From NCBI GenBank assembly GCA_910592205.1, contig CAJVPJ010001024.1, forward strand, positions 1-13,188: a DNA stretch of 13,188 bases, given 5' to 3'. Shown one piece after another: positions 9,132 through 13,188 of this stretch (position 1 is the first letter of the stretch; every line of letters starts with the position of its first letter). Under the pieces are notes generated by a model. That model saw only the letters and a list, made by a program, of their open reading frames with translations, made no database searches and was not told where the DNA came from. The stretch is from Paraglomus occultum (taxonomy: Eukaryota > Glomeromycota > Glomeromycetes > Paraglomerales > Paraglomeraceae). Both the position numbers and the translations under genes were made by a program.

Positions 9132-11490
9132 ATGTCCAAGTGCCAGGCAATTGACGATTTGATCCAATCTTCTCTAAACATTGGACGTCACTGGCTTGAA
9201 TGGATTCCTTATAGAAAGTTTACTAACATACAGGTTGATCAACGTGCTGCTGACCAGATAATCCACTGCAAACAAATTTCTAATAATGCTGAAATAACGC
9301 TATTCTTGCTTGGAAGCCGTGAACAGTGTACGCCGGCATTTACGAGTGAGTTCGCCAGAAAATACTCACTTCCAGTGCACCTTCATCTTAGATCACCTGA
9401 TTATAATCAGTTCAGAAGATACAAAAGATGGCTTGCATGCCGTAGCTCTTCGATACAAGGGTTTACCGAGTACAAGGATAACTACTATCTGGTTGCTACT
9501 AGACAGTTTTACACCTATCATTCTCGATTTGGGTTCTGCTCGGCATGTGGCATCCTCAGATGTAGTCCTGTGTGGTGTATTTGCGGGCATAAAGAATTAT
9601 CTAATGGATGGACTAGCAACAACAAGAAACTCGATAAGTTTATTAAGGCATCACAAATGCAAACAAACTCGGCGAATGAAGCTTATTTAGAATGGATTCC
9701 TTTCAATTGCATTCAGTGGAGGGAATACTTGAAAACTATGCCTGCTTTTGGAAACGTAATATTGATACCACTTGAAATAACAGAAGAGACGGATGAGCTA
9801 TATTATGAAGAGGTAAATGATGCCATTAGAATACGAAACGTTATGCTTGTTGGTTATTACCGACCTGAATAAAGTGTAATAATAATCTGCATTAGTTGTG
9901 TAAAAAATATCCAGATATTCTTGTCAAAAACGTTTGGATGACTATAGGGTTCACATATGATGAACAAAAGTATTGGCTAATCAGACGTGAGAATGCATTA
10001 TGTTTGTCATGCACACAACCACTTTTACCTCATATGCTTGCATTCTGCGCCGTATGTAAAGCGCCGAGACCGCTTGATTGGACAACCGGCAACAGTTCTC
10101 TGGATTCATTTATAATGGAATCATGGCGTAATACAAAGCACGGGTATGATGCCTATATACAATGGATAGAGTATTCACAATTGAGCATGATACAAGAAGC
10201 AACATTATTGCAACAAGGATGCACACATATTGCGGATTGGTTAGAACCGACAACAAACGAACATATAAAAGTGATATATAAGGCAATAGTTTCTGAGCGA
10301 AATGTTCAATCTTTCGATTTCTATCAGGTAACTTTGTAAATAATATATTGTTTTAGATATAAGACGTATATCCGTGTTTAAACGATTATTCTTTCACTTT
10401 CCTGCAGCTTACCAAACGTTACCCGGATATATTGACCCCAGATAATGCCTGGGTCATTGGAATTGCCAAAGATCTATTCACTGGAGACTATTTATTAGTG
10501 TTCTACAGCGATATGCGTATAATATTAGACAGGTTTATTCGACATTATGGGAGCGTAAAGTTTATGGAATACAATGATTTTGATGAAATTGAGGAGATTG
10601 GATCTGGCGGTTATGGAACAGTTTATTCTGCTAAATATCGAGAGCTAACTGTAATTGACGATCACGGACGTGTTGCACTCAAACGCTTTAAGAATTTTGA
10701 TCGAATGCCGAATTTTTTTATTTCAGAGGTAAGCAAATAAGTAAATTCGCGTACTGGCACAAAATATTCTCGGAACACTCTGATTTAATAGTGTTGGACT
10801 GTTTTATAAAATTTATAGCTCAAGAATCGTGGCAGGTGTTCTACCATCTTCTTTGCTCAAATTTACGGAATTACACAAATACCAGAGACGAAAGAATACA
10901 TTATTGTAATGCGATTTGGCAGTAATGGCAATCTTTTATCTTATTTGAGTCGAAATGTTAACAGGCTGACATGGAAGATGAAATTACAATGTTTGAAGGA
11001 TATCGCGCATAACCTGACTCTCATCCATTTCAAAGGACTGTTACATTGTAATCTTCATGGTGGAAACGTAGTTTTCAATGCATCTAACAAAGCATGCATA
11101 TGTGATTTTAGTGCTTCGCGATCAACATCATCCGAAATAACGTCAGACTTTCTGGATGATATACCATTTTTTATTATTGCACCAGAAGTCTTTAATACTC
11201 GCAAATTTACTCTACAGTCGGACGTTTATGCCTTCGGCATTGTTATGTACTTGGTTGCCAGTGGTGAACTGCCTTTCAGAAATAGGTTGTCCGACAGAGA
11301 TTTGTTATGTGATATTTCAGGTGGACTGCGTCCCACCATGCCTGATTCAGTGCCTGAGCTATACAGGAAATTTGCCGAACGTTGTTGTGATGTCAATCCA
11401 GACAAACGCCCAGCGTGCTGGCAACTTTTGACACATTTTGAGATTCTTGTGAGGAAAATAGATACCGGTGATTTTGACGCTAATATTTAG
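9132..11490 (+). CDS. Copy B: leader-module repeat protein with a probable pseudokinase domain
   Basis: Four exons (9132-9812, 9896-10327, 10408-10728, 10819-11490) join in phase 0 to give 701 residues without a stop. The order is LEWIPY at 22-27, then a first leader module with cysteines 136, 139, 144, 149 and 151, W-T-S at 160-162 and LEWIPF at 186-191. A second module has a CxxC-x11-CxxC ribbon (263, 266, 278, 281) and DWTTGN at 288-293. A third has lost its cysteines and runs into the kinase domain. The kinase has G-S-G-G-Y-G-T-V-Y from 436, ATP lysine 463, probable helix-C glutamate 478 at the end of exon 3, Asn561 and Asp574, and then APEVF, SDVYAFG and a C-lobe ending in DKRP. The HRD motif reads H-C-N (554-556) and DFG reads D-F-S (574-576). 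Loss of the catalytic aspartate suggests an inactive or scaffold kinase. No signal peptide or membrane segment is seen, so it is probably cytosolic or nuclear. The ribbons may bind zinc; a partner or pathway cannot be inferred. It lacks the long tail of copy A. Confidence 0.85.
9813..9895 (+). other. Intron 1 of copy B
   Basis: GTAAAT donor after a GAG codon and TTAG acceptor before a TTG codon; 83 bases, phase 0. Reading on past the donor reaches a stop at 9870-9872, whereas splicing restores homology to the L-x-K-K-Y-P-D-I-L start of the next module. The same position is used in copy A (2187-2266) although the intron sequences differ. Confidence 0.85.
10328..10407 (+). other. Intron 2 of copy B
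   Basis: GTAACT donor after CAG and a pyrimidine-rich TTTCCTGCAG acceptor; 80 bases, phase 0. The next exon again begins L-T-K-R-Y-P-D-I-L, the same module point as after intron 1. The equivalent intron of copy A is 2651-2743. Confidence 0.85.
10729..10818 (+). other. Intron 3 of copy B
   Basis: GTAAGC donor after GAG and TTTATAG acceptor; 90 bases, phase 0. It splits the kinase domain directly after the probable helix-C glutamate. The equivalent intron of copy A is 3059-3130. Read-through would meet an in-frame TAA within ten bases. Confidence 0.85.
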
Positions 11491-12398
11491 AATACTGTTT
11501 TTTACACGTAATAAGACGCATTGCTAATTATTGAAAATGACCACATGAGAAGTCGTTAATGGCGTGAATATATTGTGATTATAACAAAGTGCACTATTTT
11601 TAACTGATTTACATTAACAGTATTGGTAGAATAAACATTGAGTAGAGCTTCAAAACATAACTCAAGTGATTGTCTTGTATATAGTGTATCGAGATAAATA
11701 TTATTTATCATCGCCGTCATTAGTCAAGTTTAGCTTGGATTACAAAAAATTCATTATACGATTCATATATCATCCAGTAATTCTTAAACATATCTGCACG
11801 TTACGAAATGCCTTTCGTGTGAGACATTATAAATAAGTATTTTGGTACTCGAGGCTATTTACTATTACATAATGACGAGCTTTACTCACAGTTTACGATA
11901 TCAAGAAGAAATACATTAAGTAGAATGATTTTGCTTTATTATCTTTTTATTTGACTGGCACAGTTTTCATAAGGCGCATGCGCTTCTATAATGTTTGCAG
12001 TTTGCGAGTAAACGCAATAAATAAGTACCATGTTCTAACTGGTTAGTTCTATACTCTTATAATGGTAATATAATCACCAATTTCATGCGGAGAAACGAAA
12101 ACTTACATTTTAATAACGAGGACAGAAACACAGTCATGTTAACGTAAATTCGTATTTACGTTAAGTAAAGTATTACAAATTCTTGACACGAAGACACTTT
12201 ACGGCGCCGTTAAGAAGGTATTGTTTGACAACTTAACTTCTGTTGATTAAGAGAACTATTCTGAAAGCTTGTAGACTTCGAGAAAAACTTTAAATAGTTA
12301 TTCATATAGTTTGTAAGCAGGGTATCAAGCAAACTGACATTTCAAGATTAATCTGTTTCTTTTATTTTGCTCTTCGATAGATTTCTGTACTAGCATAG
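11491..12398. other. Stretch without a recognisable gene
   Basis: AT-rich DNA between copy B and the transposase remnant, with stops in all frames. The 3' end of the copy B transcript should lie at its start; no clear polyadenylation signal can be singled out. CAGGGTATCAAGC near 12320 loosely resembles hAT terminal repeats, which often begin CAG. It is only about 80 bases from the recognisable transposase sequence, so it could be an end only of a deleted element. Confidence 0.5.
12139..12164. repeat. Perfect 11-base-pair hairpin
   Basis: TTAACGTAAAT and its exact reverse complement ATTTACGTTAA flank the four-base loop TCGT. It lies about 260 bases upstream of the recognisable transposase sequence. 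It could be part of that element's subterminal region or an unrelated hairpin. No run of T follows that would suggest a terminator. Confidence 0.75.
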
Positions 12399-13188
12399 GA
12401 TGAATGTGTTAGACGAACCAATCTTGGCAGCAAAGCATTAGCATTAACAACTGATAATGCATCAGCGATGTTAGTCTGTGGTAGAACACTCGCGAAAGAG
12501 CTGGAGGATGAGTTTGACAACTTGAGCTTTGCTCATTACCGGTGTGCAGCTCATGTGCTTAATCTTGCAGTCCAAGAAGGTCTCCAGCAAGTAATGAAAT
12601 AGTCAAAAAAGTCCGAAGCATGATGACTTATCTACGATCCTCTGCACCAACCGTCATGTCTCTAAAAGCATTGTGTGAGATTAAAGGCATTAATTATCTT
12701 GCTTCTGTGATTGATTGTCCGACCCGGTGGGATTCCAGGTACTATATGCTAAAGAATTTTGAACATTTGCAGCCTGCACTCCAAATGCTTCAGGCCGATA
12801 ATTCTACTATAAGAGAACGATACCCATTACCATCCGAATTGCAGGATATTCATGATATTATTGTATTACTAGAGCCGATCGAACGGGCTACTCTTTTCCT
12901 CTCCGCATCAAATATCCAACACATGGTGACATACGATTATGTTTTTTAGCAATCTTGGGAAATCTTGAAAACAACCACAACCAGTAACAACTGCACGTAG
13001 TATTTGCAACAAGCTCAACGATTATTGGCCCATTTTAGATCGCACATCTCAAATCTCTGCAATACTGGATCCGCGTTCTAAAATATCGGCATTTAAAAAT
13101 CAAGAGGAACGAGAGCAAGTCAAAGCAACCATTTTAGAGTTAACATCGTATTGCGGTTCCTCACCATATAATATGGACGAAAGTATCA
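12399..13188 (+). mobile_element. hAT-family transposase remnant, frameshifted, cut by the window edge
   Basis: Three segments in alternating frames read as one hAT transposase catalytic region. Segment 1 (about 12399-12590) encodes T-T-D-N-A-S-A-M, holding the first acidic residue of the RNase H-like fold, and then RCAAHVLNLAV, a family hallmark. Segment 2 (about 12593-12949) encodes V-K-K-V-R, then P-T-R-W-D-S-R-Y-Y-M-L, then L-L-E-P-I-E-R-A-T, all typical of the insertion region. Segment 3 (about 12969-13188) encodes I-L-D-P-R-S-K and runs off the window before the dimerisation region. Frame changes near 12580-12593 and 12950-12969 make it non-functional. No N-terminal BED finger is seen upstream, so the element is also 5' truncated or more decayed there. 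Terminal repeats and the target duplication cannot be established. Confidence 0.85.

Noticed and set aside
9310-9690. 126-codon plus-strand frame and a 65-codon minus-strand frame inside copy B exon 1
   Set aside because: Both overlap the coding frame that carries the zinc ribbon and LEWIPF motifs, so they are shadows of that gene.
1-13188. CRISPR array, rRNA genes, bacterial operon structure
   Set aside because: No spaced direct repeats of that type, no rRNA sequence, and the genes have spliceosomal introns.

Overview
The window looks like nuclear DNA of a filamentous fungus, most likely an arbuscular-mycorrhizal one (Glomeromycotina). This rests on the AT-rich sequence, short phase-0 GT-AG introns of 72-93 bases, degraded transposon sequence, and a kinase family whose leader has a zinc ribbon (CxxC..CxxC), a W-T-[ST]-x-N box and an L-E-W-I-P-[YF] box just before the glycine loop. 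I know that leader from the very large kinase-like families of these fungi. The assignment comes from family recognition, not from a database search.

The layout, left to right, is as follows. Bases 93-405 hold a tandem repeat of about 166 bases built from splice-donor-like words. Bases 406-1470 show no gene. Bases 1471-4001 are a four-exon kinase-family gene (copy A) broken by several deletions and a nonsense codon. Bases 4002-5826 show no convincing gene. Bases 5827-6030 are a compact patch of inverted repeats. It sits directly before 6042-6440, an old relic of a third kinase copy (copy C). Bases 6441-9131 hold no recognisable gene, only small repeats. Bases 9132-11490 are a four-exon gene with an intact frame (copy B, 701 codons). 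Bases 11491-12398 show no gene. From 12399 to the right edge runs a frameshifted hAT-family transposase.

The three kinase copies lie on the same strand and look like a decaying local tandem array. Copies A and B share all three intron positions. Upstream of the kinase domain, copy B carries the family's leader in two recognisable full copies plus degenerate ones. The two introns in this part fall at the same point of successive modules, so the leader probably grew by exon duplication. The decay differs between copies. Copy B has an open frame but has lost the catalytic aspartate (HRD reads HCN) and the DFG glycine (DFS), so it is probably a pseudokinase. Copy A still encodes HRD but cannot be read through.

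The best lead for something undescribed is copy B: a leader-module repeat protein ending in a probable pseudokinase. No partner, substrate or pathway can be read from the sequence.
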